Below are positions 27,001 through 35,800 of a stretch of DNA of 64,000 nt, one piece after another. The notes under the pieces were generated by a model. That model did not search any database. It worked only from the letters and a program-made list of their open reading frames with translations, and had not been told where the DNA came from. The stretch is taken from assembly GCA_963693285.1 (NCBI GenBank), contig OY848918.1, forward strand, positions 17,419,943 to 17,483,942, in the 5' to 3' direction. The translations under genes and the position numbers were made by a program. Numbering within the stretch: the first letter of the stretch is position 1; every line of letters starts with the position of its first letter. The stretch is from Xestospongia muta. Its lineage: Eukaryota > Porifera > Demospongiae > Haplosclerida > Petrosiidae.

Positions 27001-30000
27001 TACTGATATAAGTAATATTATTATATGGTCATTTGGAATTAGAATTATAGCCAATCTCAATATAATTATCAGCATGTTAGCATGTAAGCTACCACAAGTC
27101 AAAACTTATCCTCAACCATTTTATACAGAATTGTACTCTCTGTGGCTTGGTTATGAGTAAGATAGCAGTGACAGTTAGATGTCACATGATATCTGATAGA
27201 TATGAAAACTTGGAACTATAGTATGTATATGAACATCTAATTGCTCGGCAATGTATTACATATTCTGATTTGTACTCAAATAGTCATTAGTAGAATCTGT
27301 TTATTTGTTGTTAGTTATACAATGCAAACATCTTTGTGATATCTAGTGGTAATACTATCATATCAGTTCATCATTGTAATAGCTTCATATGACAAGTAGT
27401 ATACTTCAACACTAAGTTGTTTTGTTTCAATAAAAGACGAAAATTTTGCATTATTAAGTTTTGTTCTCTTTCTTTCATCTTCCTACAGATTATTCTAAGT
27501 TGCTTGACAAAGCTCTTGATGAAGGAAAAATTACTGCAAAATACTCAATGTTGGCAATGTCAGGAGCTCCAGGAACGGGGAAGTCATCTGTTATGAACCT
27601 TTTGCTAGATAAACCACCTCCAGAGAATCACGATAGTACTCCTGTGACTACTGCTCCTGAGATAAGAAAGGTAGAGACCACCAGTGTTATTACTGGATCT
27701 AGACCCACTTCATCCAACACCCACTTTTGGGGCAAAGTCAATCGATCATATTTCAAAGACATGCTTGCTAAGACAGTAAAAAGTGGGCTCCAGTCTACTT
27801 CATGTGAATCCATTACACTTCATAATGATGAGAGTGAGTCATCATCTGATGATGATGGATCACAAGATTCTTCTTCATCAATGGATAAAATACAATCTAA
27901 TGAAGACACCTCAGTTCCTTCTCTCAAGTCACTTCCTCAATCTGTATCAGCAGTTGCTAATGAGATAGTGAAAGTCTTACCTATTGTAGATGAGTCACCT
28001 GAGCTTAATAACACCCACTGGATACACTGTATTGACTCTGGTGGACAAGCAGCATTCCTGGACATAGCTCCTTCATTGCTACGTTATAATCCAGTCAGTA
28101 TACTTACACAAAAGCTTAACGAGAAGCTTGATGACCAACCTAAATTCTATTTTAGCTTCAAAGGTCAACAAATTGGCATACCAGTGGAGCGAAAGATTAC
28201 CAACTTACAACTACTTGAGTCTTCCTTCCGTTCACTAGCATCGGTAGATCAGCCTGACTTGCGCAAAATTCATGTTAAGTATTCGCATCCTAAGCCTTCC
28301 CTTCTTGTTCTTGGCACGTTTTTTGATAAAGTAAAGGAATGTGTGGGCGAGTCTTTGGAGCAAAAGAATGCTCGTTTGTGGTCTACATTAAAGCAGTTTA
28401 GCGATGTGCGTATAAATTATTGCGAAAGTGAAAAGCAAATAATATTCCCTATTAACGCAACTGCCAGAGATGAGCATGAAAAGAAGATTGCAGATACTAT
28501 TCGCACAATCGTATGCCAATCTTACATTGAAGCAGAAATTCCAGCACGATGGTTCTTGTTTCAGCTAGAGTTACAGGATCTTCAGAAAACTACTGAGTCA
28601 ATGGTTGTCAGTAAGAGTGAGTGCTTGAAAATTGGGCTTGCACTGAAGATGAATGACAGAGAAGTCGAGGCGGCATTCATGTTCTATCACGATTTGACGA
28701 TTTTCTTGTATTTTCCACATGTATTGCCTAATGTAGTTTTTCTCCACCCACAGCCGCTGTTCAATAAGCTGTCAGAATTAATTAGCATTTCTTTCGCCGA
28801 TGCTGTTGACTGCTTAAAAGAAATGAATATTGTTCTACCAGCGAACGCTCATCATCAACTTAAATGTGAAGGTACCTTTATGCGTGAGTTACTTGACTGC
28901 CTTTCAGATGGATTCACACCAGATTTCACAGCAGATGATTTCTTAAAGCTGATGGATGATAGATTTATCATTGCTCCTTTGCCTCAAAAGGGAAAGTTTT
29001 TTCTGCCTTCTGTGCTACCTACAACAGCTTGTTTGGAGAATATTAAAGGTCCTTTTCTGGAACAGCTTGATTCTTTTGTTTTGACATGGGACATGAAACC
29101 AATCCCACAAGGTCTCTTTCCTGCTTTCATAGTTAGTCTCCTCAAGCGACATGCTTCACCTCAATTTGATCTACATCACCCATTACAATTGGATGAAATA
29201 CCAGAGGAATTAATGCAGTTTCGTAATGCCATTCAGTTATCATGTATTGGTCCTGGTGGAAGTGTTTTACTAGTAGACTCGATTTATTGGTTGGAGATAT
29301 ATTACACTGGCCGCAGTATAAAATGCTCATCTCTAAAACAAGCTGTTCTTGAATGCATTGGAGATGTCATAACGAAATTCCAGTATAAACCGATTCTTTC
29401 TGTACCTCAGGAACGTTTCCTATGCTCAATATGTCCACCTCCACTGAATCATCTTTGTCGTCCAGATGAAGATAAAGTAATTGTTACCTGTTGCAGAGAT
29501 TCTCGCTTAACAGCAGACATTAACCCTTCACGACAGTTACCATGGATACAGGATGGATCTTCTTTCAGCAGTGCAAAACCACTGGGTTAGTTATAATATA
29601 CTAATAAAGCATTACTGAAATGTTGTTGTTCGTATATCTATAACATAAATTTAAAATTATGAAAGATAGGGAGTACTATATGAAATGAAGAATTTCAAAT
29701 ATATATCATTGGTGTTAATTTATTGACTATATCTTTCAATTCATTTCATTAGTCAATCGAATGTATGCTTACTAAGCACATATTTAACTTATTCATTTTA
29801 AAGCTCAGCATTTGTCTGACCAGAGCCGTTAATTTTGTATCATTGTTATTGTATTTTACTGATACCATTTAGAAAGTGTTTAATTTGATATGATATAGTC
29901 ATATAGCAAATTTCATATCAGAATTGAATGTTATAACTAATTGATGTCCTAGTTAATTACATTATAAAACAAAACAGTACATGCTAATAAGTCATTGCAT

Positions 30001-30386
30001 TCTATATACCTATACTATTCTAACATATACTTCTACTTTTAGATATATCTGATATACTGAAGAAAGAACCAAGTATCACTGATCTTCTTGGCCTGTTAAC
30101 AGATATCAAGTATGAGTGGAAGAAAATTGGTTGGGCTTTTGAGGTGGGACGTGGTGTCCTAGGAAGTTGTACTCACAGCTATGAAGATGATGACAACAAG
30201 CTCTCCACGGTAATAGAAAGTTGGGTCGACACTATGGTTACCGATGTGACCTGGGAAACTGTTATTGCTGCAGTAGAAGGCCCTATTGTTAAACATAAAT
30301 CCACTGCAGTGAAGATTCGTAATTTTCTAGCTAAGCCTGATGTGCATGCCAAATATCTTCGTAAAAAAGATTTTTCTCGACTTTAA
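6031..30386 (+). CDS. Ankyrin–ROC GTPase–COR-like–death-domain protein (8 exons, 1009 aa)
   Basis: Eight exons (6031-6048, 6234-6332, 13217-13315, 21385-21474, 24870-24968, 26427-26610, 27489-29585, 30043-30386) have GT/AG borders and compatible phases and sum to 3030 nt. Residues 1-6 are a leader. Residues 7-196 form five ankyrin repeats plus a C-cap. A P-loop GAPGTGKS lies at 222-229. A Ser/Asp-rich insert follows near 310-335. DSGGQ (G3, DxxGQ) is at 379-383 and GTFFDK (G4-like) at 472-477. A COR-like region starts near 546 with IPARWFLFQLELQ. A death-like domain spans about 896-1000. Ankyrin–ROC–COR–death is the order of the C-terminal half of DAPK1; here there is no kinase. By analogy with ROCO proteins it is probably a GTP-regulated intracellular scaffold, perhaps for death or innate immune signalling; that role is inference. 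Intron 6 in the track's longest frame begins before the true acceptor at 27487-27488. Start: the ATG at 6031 is duplicated in the sister gene at 61831. Confidence 0.85.
6234..6332 (+). CDS. Exon 2: ankyrin repeat 1 (33 codons, phase 0)
   Basis: Exactly 99 bp, with an AG acceptor at 6232-6233 and donor GTAAGT. It encodes NQQLFWAADDGNIEVV...DVNYRNPDY, a typical first ankyrin repeat whose two helices are recognisable but which lacks the TPLH turn. The sister exon at 62034-62132 is nearly identical. Confidence 0.88.
6600..8560. repeat. Intron 2 duplication, copy 1
   Basis: This matches 11040-12740 and also intron 2 of the sister gene (62400-63640). Markers in the same order include 'aatgctgataaagct', 'acatcagatatttat', 'tatcatattatggtctatatt', 'aaaccagtatattgta' and 'ctaactatatattggta'. 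It is AT-rich and I see no exon in it. Confidence 0.7.
8946..9840 (+). repeat. About 890-bp repeat, unit 1 of a tandem pair
   Basis: It starts AACCTCGCTGTGCGTGGGCG, carries a (GT)n tract near 8994, and ends CAGCGAGGTT (9813-9822) followed by the palindrome GGCACTTTAGTGCC (9824-9837). The first ten bases and CAGCGAGGTT are inverted copies. Unit 2 begins within a few bases at 9845. I do not recognise a family; it could be a nonautonomous transposon inserted twice or a short tandem array. Confidence 0.8.
9845..10732 (+). repeat. About 890-bp repeat, unit 2 of a tandem pair
   Basis: Same start, (GT)n tract, internal order and CAGCGAGGTT end (10702-10711) as unit 1, with small indels and substitutions throughout. 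An 87-codon open frame inside (10186-10449) is disrupted in unit 1 and has no recognisable motif, so I do not call it a gene. Confidence 0.8.
11040..12740. repeat. Intron 2 duplication, copy 2
   Basis: Diverged match to 6600-8560 within the same intron. The sequence just before it (10770-11090) instead resembles the intron downstream of exon-3-type exons (13380-13500 and 41010-41370). Two different introns are therefore spliced together here. Confidence 0.65.
13217..13315 (+). CDS. Exon 3: ankyrin repeat 2 (33 codons, phase 0)
   Basis: 99 bp between ATATAG and GTGAGT. It encodes RPLIAASARGYTDVVSLLLQ...DPNCTNY, a good ankyrin repeat. A related exon at 40085-40183 belongs to the broken copy. 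Confidence 0.88.
13540..15880. other. Intron 3, no gene recognised
   Basis: AT-rich sequence with an 84-codon open frame at 15112-15366 that shows no recognisable domain or splice context. Nothing else supported. Confidence 0.5.
16030..19080 (-). pseudogene. ZSWIM1/3-like transposase relic (MULE 2)
   Basis: On the minus strand near 19050-18930 is MTGKVVTLNAVTNVQTK, matching GKLVTLRDFTN of the first MULE. The longest piece, 18400-17942 (152 codons), holds MVDATYTLNELRIPLYLILI, VDGNGKSEIVGLYLTS, VILTDKDFVEKS and LLLCFFHTLQRFRRE, the MULE DDE core. Compared with the first copy the stretch between TDKDF and CFFHTLQRF is shortened: the expected F-P-x-A segment is missing. Near 16145-16010 is a cysteine/histidine tail with CDSCLKWFHFHC, PHD-like. 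Many stops lie between these pieces. It resembles vertebrate ZSWIM1/ZSWIM3, which are domesticated relatives, but the decay argues for a transposon relic. Confidence 0.72.
18463..18858. repeat. Tandem duplication inside MULE 2, copy A
   Basis: Nearly identical to 18930-19390 but lacking about 65 bp after 'tctaaattgttt', which in copy B encodes part of the TGKVVTLNAVTN segment. The duplication must postdate the insertion or be part of its decay. Confidence 0.85.
18930..19390. repeat. Tandem duplication inside MULE 2, copy B
   Basis: The longer copy, retaining the N-terminal coding piece deleted from copy A. Both end in the same 'cttgccctacactcatg'-like block. Confidence 0.85.
20760..20802. 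repeat. Near-perfect inverted repeat (21-nt arms, 1-nt loop)
   Basis: The arm AGAGGTACAATTGGAGGATA+G at 20760-20780 pairs with 20782-20802 with one mismatch. It could form a tight hairpin. No known element was recognised around it. Confidence 0.85.
21385..21474 (+). CDS. Exon 4: shortened ankyrin repeat 3 (30 codons, phase 0)
   Basis: 90 bp between TTTTTCAG and GTTAGT. It encodes STALHYASNAEIAEMLIKNK..., an ankyrin repeat three residues shorter than standard at the helix-1/helix-2 turn (ASN-AEIAEML). The same 3-codon deletion is in the duplicated exon at 43232-43321, so it predates that duplication. Confidence 0.88.
21656..22257 (-). mobile_element. Small pogo-like (Tc1/mariner) element with Brinker-type HTH
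   Basis: 602 bp bounded by CCGTAGTTCCC and GGGAACTACGG, with TA on both sides (21654-21655 and 22258-22259). The other copy of the segmental duplication at about 43500 shows the empty site. The minus-strand frame 22111-21995 encodes a 38-residue helix-turn-helix segment containing ALRTHPECNISAIAKKYDVD followed by KKHIREW, closely matching the Brinker/pogo N-terminal DNA-binding type. It stops at TAG after WD. There is no DDE domain, so this is a nonautonomous deletion derivative. Confidence 0.82.
22380..24430. other. Intron 4, no gene recognised
   Basis: AT-rich intron sequence, shared with 43600-46045. The open frame at 23940-24149 is present in both copies only as AT-rich noise; I see no exon. 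Confidence 0.5.
24870..24968 (+). CDS. Exon 5: ankyrin repeat 4 (33 codons, phase 0)
   Basis: 99 bp between TATGTAG and GTAAGT. It encodes NNTPLHTAAFNGHNDVADVL...SLDAIDN, a canonical ankyrin repeat with the TPLHTAA signature. Confidence 0.92.
25038..25372 (+). mobile_element. piggyBac-like element, 5' end fragment
   Basis: TTAA (25038-25041) followed by CCGTTTGAGCAGGAAGGAC resembles a piggyBac terminus, which inserts at TTAA. Some 200 bp further, the ATG at 25238 opens a 44-codon frame (to 25372) rich in acidic residues, with DDCFDEHDSEDEFDGYIDD, similar to the acidic N-termini of piggyBac-derived transposases (PGBD family). No transposase core and no matching right end were found, so this is a 5' fragment. 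Further coding-like sequence near 25590-25645 may belong to it. Confidence 0.55.
25650..26420. other. Intron 5 remainder, nothing recognised
   Basis: AT-rich intron leading to the exon 6 acceptor. No element or exon is supported. Confidence 0.5.
26427..26610 (+). CDS. Exon 6: ankyrin repeat 5 and C-cap
   Basis: 184 bp between ATATAG and GTAATG, ending in phase 1. It encodes GDTPLHDACCKGKMECIKLL..., then a KGETAADQVK capping segment and a short helix ending EEAKK. The G left over at the end completes GAT (D197) with the next exon. Confidence 0.92.
26611..27488 (+). other. Intron 6
   Basis: Bounded by GTAATG and CTACAG. It joins the ankyrin exons to the GTPase exon in phase 1, completing D197. 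No internal gene. Confidence 0.8.
27489..29585 (+). CDS. Exon 7: ROC-type GTPase plus COR-like region
   Basis: One 2097-bp exon carries residues 197-896. Motifs: P-loop GAPGTGKS (222-229), a Ser/Asp-rich low-complexity insert (about 310-335), DSGGQ (379-383), GTFFDK (472-477) and IIFPINATA near a G5 position. From about 546, IPARWFLFQLELQDL... and a following winged-helix-like stretch with LTIFLYFPHVLPNVVFLHPQ fit the COR pattern of ROCO proteins. A cysteine-containing tail (CSICPPPLNHLC, VTCC) closes the exon. The spacing of about 150 residues between P-loop and G3 is much longer than in most ROC domains, because of the insert. Codons are less AT-biased than the flanks. The stop at 29588-29590 is read only if the donor GTTAGT at 29586 is ignored. 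Confidence 0.88.
30043..30386 (+). CDS. Exon 8: death-like domain and stop codon
   Basis: The acceptor TTTTAG at 30037-30042 and the incoming G restore GAT. The exon encodes 113 residues: an ITDLLGLLTDIKYEWKKIG start, WAFEVGRGVLGSCTHSYED, then DVTWETVIAAVEGPIV and KIRNFLAKPDVHAKYL. The pattern of an L..L..I...W..IG helix, an early amphipathic region and a 'TW..VI.A' helix fits a divergent death-superfamily fold as seen at the end of DAPK1-like proteins. I place it by pattern only. Confidence 0.8.
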
Positions 30387-30680
30387 CTACTTTTATAAGT
30401 TTTTGCTATTGCCCTTTATCACCTTTAATTGTTCTTTGTTTTAATTAAAATTAATAATTACTATTGACTTATATTATGACCATTTGAGGTCATACAATGT
30501 TTCTTTATAATTGTGTAATTTGAATATCTTTTGATTCCTTTGTTTAGTATGACTTTGTACTTTTTTGTTGAACTATGTAACTTAGGTGTTATCTTATTAA
30601 TTACTACATTGTCCCTAATTCCTAATTCTTTGATTATTCCTTAGATTTTATTATAGTTGACTTAAATTGTTTTTTGATTA

Positions 30681-30686
30681 AATAAA
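30681..30686 (+). terminator. Polyadenylation signal AATAAA
   Basis: AATAAA lies 295 bp past the stop codon in an AT-rich 3' region. A related 3' region with AATAAA occurs near 36,955, in the relic copy. Confidence 0.5.
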
Positions 30687-30745
30687 CATTTTGAAAAGTC
30701 TAACACTCTATTAAAGTGGGAGCATATACCAGGCTGATTACAATC

Positions 30746-31201
30746 TTATTTTAAAAGTATAAGTGTGGGGCCAGCTTGTAATAGTCGGTTATGTTCACAA
30801 TGAATTATAAGTCGAATAATTATATGTTTACCACTTAAGATCACCTGATATCTATTAGAGTATGCTAAACCACACTTGTGATGACGCCCACCTAAATGAA
30901 GCAGGCCACAAGTATCAATGAATGGGTTCAGAGATTGTAAATTGTTTTTAGTTGAAAGTTGTTTTCCATGTTCAATTATCTTCAGTTCAGCTTCAAAACA
31001 ATAGTGTTGAGAATATTTGATCCAATAATTTTCAGCAGTTTCCAATTCCTTAATTGACATTCTATTTGTTGTGGTACTCTTCTTCTGACAACGATCAACA
31101 AAACGAATGATCCACACTGTAACTCGTTTCAGGTGGTTAAAATCACAATAGCGATCCAATGGAATAACAGGTGACCTTTGTTGAACGTATGAGTTCAACA
31201 A
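30746..31201 (-). pseudogene. BEL/Pao pre-integrase region relic
   Basis: About 150 codons open, with RVTVWIIRFVDRCQKK, a SIKELETAENYWIKYSQ helix and LHLGGRHHKC...YQVILSGKHII, the stretch preceding the integrase zinc finger in BEL/Pao polyproteins. No integrase catalytic core follows. Confidence 0.78.
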
Positions 31202-31210
31202 AGGTCACCT
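31169..31210. repeat. Perfect 18-nt inverted repeat at the retrotransposon deletion junction
   Basis: AGGTGACCTTTGTTGAAC, a 6-nt loop, then its exact reverse complement. It lies exactly where the protease and pre-integrase parts meet. A short direct repeat ('cattcagagggaggt' twice) follows at 31265-31302. Confidence 0.9.
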
Positions 31211-31285
31211 GAGTTCAATACCTTGCATCAGGTAGAGCTGATACACTAACTTGATCTCTTTTCAGCCATTCAGAGGGAGGTAACT

Positions 31286-33190
31286 TCATTCAGAGGGAGG
31301 TTCAGGATCGGACAAATGACTCCAACCACTATCAAAAGGAATATGGTAATGAGGTAAATCACATGTTACCTTGGGAACGACTACTGCAGTTACGCTGACC
31401 TTCTCATGTGGTGACTGAACAGGAGAAACCAGAAAGTTGGTGACTGAGTTGATTGGTGACTTGTGTGACAATCTGCCAACACTAATGATCCTGGTGTTAT
31501 GATGAGCCCTTGGAAGGTATAGACTTTGTGACAATCGATCAGAAATAAAGGATGCCAAAGATGCTGAATCAAGAAGTGCTCGAACAACATCACATAAGCC
31601 ATTAGGGGAATGCAGTAGTACGCGACAAGTCATCAGCAGAGATTGATACTTGATGCTGATGGTTGTGTGAGTAGCGACTTGACTTGAGTTTTCCTGCCTG
31701 GAACTGATACTGTCAGGTCGTTCTTTGTGCAATAGCATGTGATGATTACCATGACATTTTCTACAACGGTGAACAGATTTGCACTGTCGAGCAAAATGAC
31801 CTGATCAAAGACAGTTGATACATAGATTATGTGCTTTGAGAACTGACAGTTTCCCATCATGAGGCAACTCCTTGAATTTGCTACAACTAAACAGTGGATG
31901 CTTGGCTGACTTACACAGCACACATACTTGAGACTCAGAGATATCAGTATTGGTAGCGAATGATGTTACTGGCTTACTGGTGAGGAAATTCCTTTTAATT
32001 TCACCCTTTGACAATTTCTTGCCTTCTGAAGTGGAATTTTTCTGATGCTTGTGTACGGAGATTGATGAACTCTAGTAGATCTAGATAGTGTAGCATACTC
32101 GAAGTGTCTTGACTGTGTTTTTGCCATTCAAACATTGTTGTTGTGTCCAACTTAAGTTCAATGACAGAAGTGAAAAATAGGCCCAAAGGTTCACAATCCA
32201 TCACTTTTAATGCTTGAGTATGTTGTTGTATAGTGTCGTGTAGCTTGCGTAGTTCTTTACCATGACCATCCTTTAAAGGAGGGGCTTCCAGGATCATGCA
32301 CACATGTTTCTGATGGATTAACTGTGGTCAATCTCGATTTCAGACAATCAATCGCCTCCGCATAGCATTCTCTGGATCTAGACAGACCCTCGATTGATCA
32401 TTTGGCAGGGCCATCCTTCAGTGACTGTAAAAGGTAAACGAGTTTCTCGGAATCTGACAAATTAGAACGATTGTGAACAGATATGCAAAACTGATCCCAG
32501 AACGTCTTCCAATTTAAAATATTTCCATCAAAGCTTGGAACATCTAACTTGGGCAGTTTCACCCCTTCATGAGATGATGTTGGAGAGTAGGACGAGCTCT
32601 ATTCTCCAAAAGATGTTTCACAGCCAACGAACAGTCAAACAACTTCTGAAACTCGATCTGCTGACGTGACAATTCTTTGTCTTCTGCTTCGTCAGAAGTT
32701 AACACAGATTTACAAATATCATCTAGTTCATGTTTGAAATTAACTAACTGTTCATCATAAAAACGTATTAAACAAATATCATCAGATTCAGTCAATTTTC
32801 CAACAGCTTCACTAACCTTTTCAAAATTCATGCAAAGGTGTTCCAGTTTCCTGCCAGCATTTTCTTAATTGAGAGTGTGCTTGTTCATGGAGAGCCATCT
32901 ATCAATCACTCCAGACGAGTTGACAAATCAAGAACTTCATGATCGTGTTGATAGAGGATGTCCTGTTCGCAATCAAAATCACTTACTTATTCAAGAGAAT
33001 CAACAACCGCCAAATGTTGACTTTTGAAATCTGAATCTAGTGATTCCAGCCTTTTAAATAATTTCTGAGCTAGAGAGTCGAGTCCAGGTTCTTCAAACTT
33101 GGATTCAGCTTCAACAATTTTAGTAGACAGGCGTGTAATGGAGGCACGTGACACTCCACTTCTTCGCCTCAGACCAGGTAAGTCTGCCAT
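31286..33190 (-). pseudogene. BEL/Pao gag and protease relic
   Basis: Contains the DUF1759 block, the knuckle cysteines and the DSAS protease motif (family usual: D-S/T-G/A). One in-frame TGA follows GPAK (about 32405), and a frame change occurs near 32325, where ILEAPPLKDGHGKELRKLHD resumes in another frame. Confidence 0.8.
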
Positions 33191-33639
33191 CGAAACAAGC
33201 GACAAGTGACTTTACTAAGCAATATGATAACCAGCAACAAGTATCCAGTTCAGTGGACCAATGTAGGGAACGTTTCCCTCAAGTTTAGAAACGATTTTTA
33301 TATTGATCACCAAAAGAGCATGAACAAAATGAACAACGTGTGATACAAAACCACACCCAACTTAATTAACTGAAATACAATAATTATTATTGAATGAATA
33401 GCCTGTACAATAAGAATACTACATTCATTTCTAGTGTTATATGACTAGTACTTTTATTCTAGGTTTATATCAAGCTTATTGGTTCAGTATAAAAAACCTT
33501 TTATATAAGGGTTCATAAAGCTCAGGAATTGGAATAACTTATAACCAGTTTTTTTTCTTTATACCAGGTTGCTTAAATACTTTATTATTAACTAAATTAA
33601 CATTCCAACAAATCTTAAATAAATGATGTGAAATTAGTT

Positions 33640-34576
33640 TATGATAGTAAGTCATCACTATCTTTATTTTCAGACACATCATCTTCCAATTTTCCTTGAT
33701 CAGTTAATGTTCCATGCTCTGTACTTACATCATTATAATCAACACTCCTTATCATCCACTTCTTGTATCTCATAGGAATAGATTTAGTACGTGGATTTCT
33801 AAGTTTACAGAGTGATCTATAGGCTGGTGGGTATTGTACATAGACGTTTCTGATCTTTCATTCTTCTGACAAGATTAGCTCAAGCTCAGCTTCTTTCCTT
33901 TCTTTCACTGTTTTGAATTTATTTTCATAGCTCTTATGTACAAAGTATTCATTACTAGGATACAAATGACTACTACATACATACACTTTGTTTTCTAGAT
34001 CTCTCCTGTTTGTTCTTTATAAGAGTTGTCATGTGCTTGGTCTTTTCCAAAAGAGTTTTATGATACATTATATAGCCCCTTCATAAAAAGGAAAAATAAT
34101 AAAATACTTCATATTGTTAAACAAACTTACTTCTAACCATGTCATCATTGAATTTGTCACTAAAAATTGATTGTATAGTCTATTGGACAATTATAGAATT
34201 GTGTTGACTGTTGATTCTGTGAATGTATAAAAAGTTGTGACTGATGAAATGAATACTTATGTCTTTGACGGATTAAGCTGACCTTCTTCATCAAACATAG
34301 AATGGACACATCGTATCCTACTCTAGAATAAAGAGAATTAAGATACAAATTATATCCACAAGCCTGTACATAGTTTATACATTACCTTAAAGAGGTGGAT
34401 GTTAACCTGCCATGAATCTTTGGTTTAATATCTTGTGTAGACGCAGAACTTAAATTTGTAACAGATGTACTTGATTTCATTTCATCTTCCAGTGACTTTT
34501 GCTGCTGCTCAAGGATGTCTAATCTTTTGTGAATATTTCCAAGTTTGATACAAAATTCTGTAAACTGGTTTTCCAT
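33640..34576 (-). pseudogene. Unrecognised minus-strand gene fragment with coiled-coil start
   Basis: The ATG at 34576 opens a frame with MENQFTEFCIKLGNIHKRLD and a Q/E/K-rich heptad-like stretch (coiled coil), followed by a donor GTAATG at about 34385. A C-terminal piece at about 34020-33642 is open except for one TGA: it holds NKVYVCSSHLYPSNEY, a charged KERKEAELEL helix, YPPAYRSLCKLRNPRTKSIP and an acidic tail ending DDLLS*. The middle could not be joined cleanly. No family recognised; the CSSHLYP piece is faintly THAP-like but that is weak. Confidence 0.35.
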
Positions 34577-35379
34577 GTAGACTGAAAACTTTGAAGAATA
34601 TCTATAACTATGTAGTTGTCAGTGGTGTGCCAATGGGAAGAGGCAGATAACTGGTCAGGTGAATCAAGAGTTAAGTTGGGTAAAGTTTTATCAGGTTGCC
34701 AATAATATCTGTACAATAGAGCAGAGATAAGTGAAAATTTACATATATGAACAATAGTCAATATTCAAAATCTACATTAAGATCTTGGCTATTAACCACA
34801 CTCTTAAGAATATTGTAAATTCAGCATTTTGTATACTTAGATCAAAATGCTACATTACAAACGTAATAACAGAACATTAATTAATAATAATGTATTACTG
34901 AAGCTGTTTAATCTAACTCACATGTACATACATTGTAAACGACCTGAAGGGCATAATAACAAAAAAATCAATGTTAACATTTACTAAGACTCCATTATCA
35001 AAGCTTACTTAGATATGACAACAACATAACAACAATAATAGCAAGACTTCCCTACATTTGTACAACTCTACCTAGTACTAGTAGTTCAAATTGATCCATA
35101 GAAGCAAACAATTATGGAGGTGGTCTTACTGGCTTGCTACTTTGAGAAAAAAAACCGTGCCGAAGCAAGAGGTAACCATGTATTGACCTTTTCTCTCTGT
35201 CTATATAGGTCTTGGTAACTTAATGACTCGTTGTTGTTCACAACCAGTAGTAAGCAGCTGGAGGGTTTGATGCCACGATGCATTCTATTTAAGCGAAAAT
35301 AATTAATTCCAATCACCAATAATAATAATTATTATTTTAATTATCATAGTCTAGTATTATATCTAACAAACGTAGAATT

Positions 35380-35800
35380 TGCTCTTTTGGTGCCAGAGGA
35401 GCTTGCTCCTACATCTTTTTATAGACACTTATACGACAGATTTGGAGCTGTATGTCCTGGTAAGAGACTAGGTATCCGATTAATATTGAAGAATCAAGAC
35501 AAAACGTAGTGATCATCAATTCACCAAAAACATCTAGATTCATGTTTTGACATAATTACAAGTGGTGAAGAGCTTGAGAAATCATCTCAACATGCTAACA
35601 ATTATATCCTGTCAGATTATATGAAGGTCAATGAAGAATGTTTTGAAAGCAGATCTAACTGTAGTAATTCTACAACAAGTTTGAATTTTGAAATTTGGGA
35701 TGAGAATAAATTAGAAGGGGAAAATAAAGGAGATGATGTGTCTACTACAGTAATGAATGTTTTGTTTGATATATCATTGGTAAAGCATATAGGTTATTAG
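35380..35800 (+). pseudogene. Unrecognised coding-like fragment
   Basis: Two open pieces lie in a row: LVPEELAPTSFYRHLYDRFG ... up to a TAG at about 35508, then after a frame change an acidic, Asn/Ser-rich piece ending SLVKHIGY* (about 35799). Base composition is more coding-like than the flanks. No homologue recognised. Confidence 0.3.

Larger units (their letters stand above)
30740..33190 (-). mobile_element. BEL/Pao LTR retrotransposon, internally deleted and broken
   Basis: Read on the minus strand from the ATG at 33190, a Gag of BEL/Pao type begins MADLPGLRRRSGVSRASITR. A DUF1759-like block follows at about 32560-32270 (LPKLDVPSFDGNILNWKTFW, then GPAK and a stop, then IEGLSRSRECY). A zinc-knuckle-like segment lies at 32014-31740 (CVLCKSAKHPLFSC; HFARQCKSVHRCRKCHGNHH), then a retropepsin-like region with ALLDSASLASF at about 31560. 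At 31260-31200 it jumps directly to the region between RNase H and integrase (FNHLKRVTVWIIRFVDRC ... HLGGRHHKCGLAYS). Reverse transcriptase and RNase H are therefore absent. Several stops and frame changes occur. No LTR pair was identified; it ends near 30740, shortly past the host gene's 3' end. Confidence 0.82.

Noticed and set aside
29142..29330. Minus-strand frames opposite the GTPase exon (also 27628-27813)
   Set aside because: Shadows of the real plus-strand exon.
31286..33190. A replication-competent BEL/Pao retrotransposon
   Set aside because: The RT and RNase H region is absent, gag has a stop and a frame change, and no LTR pair was found.
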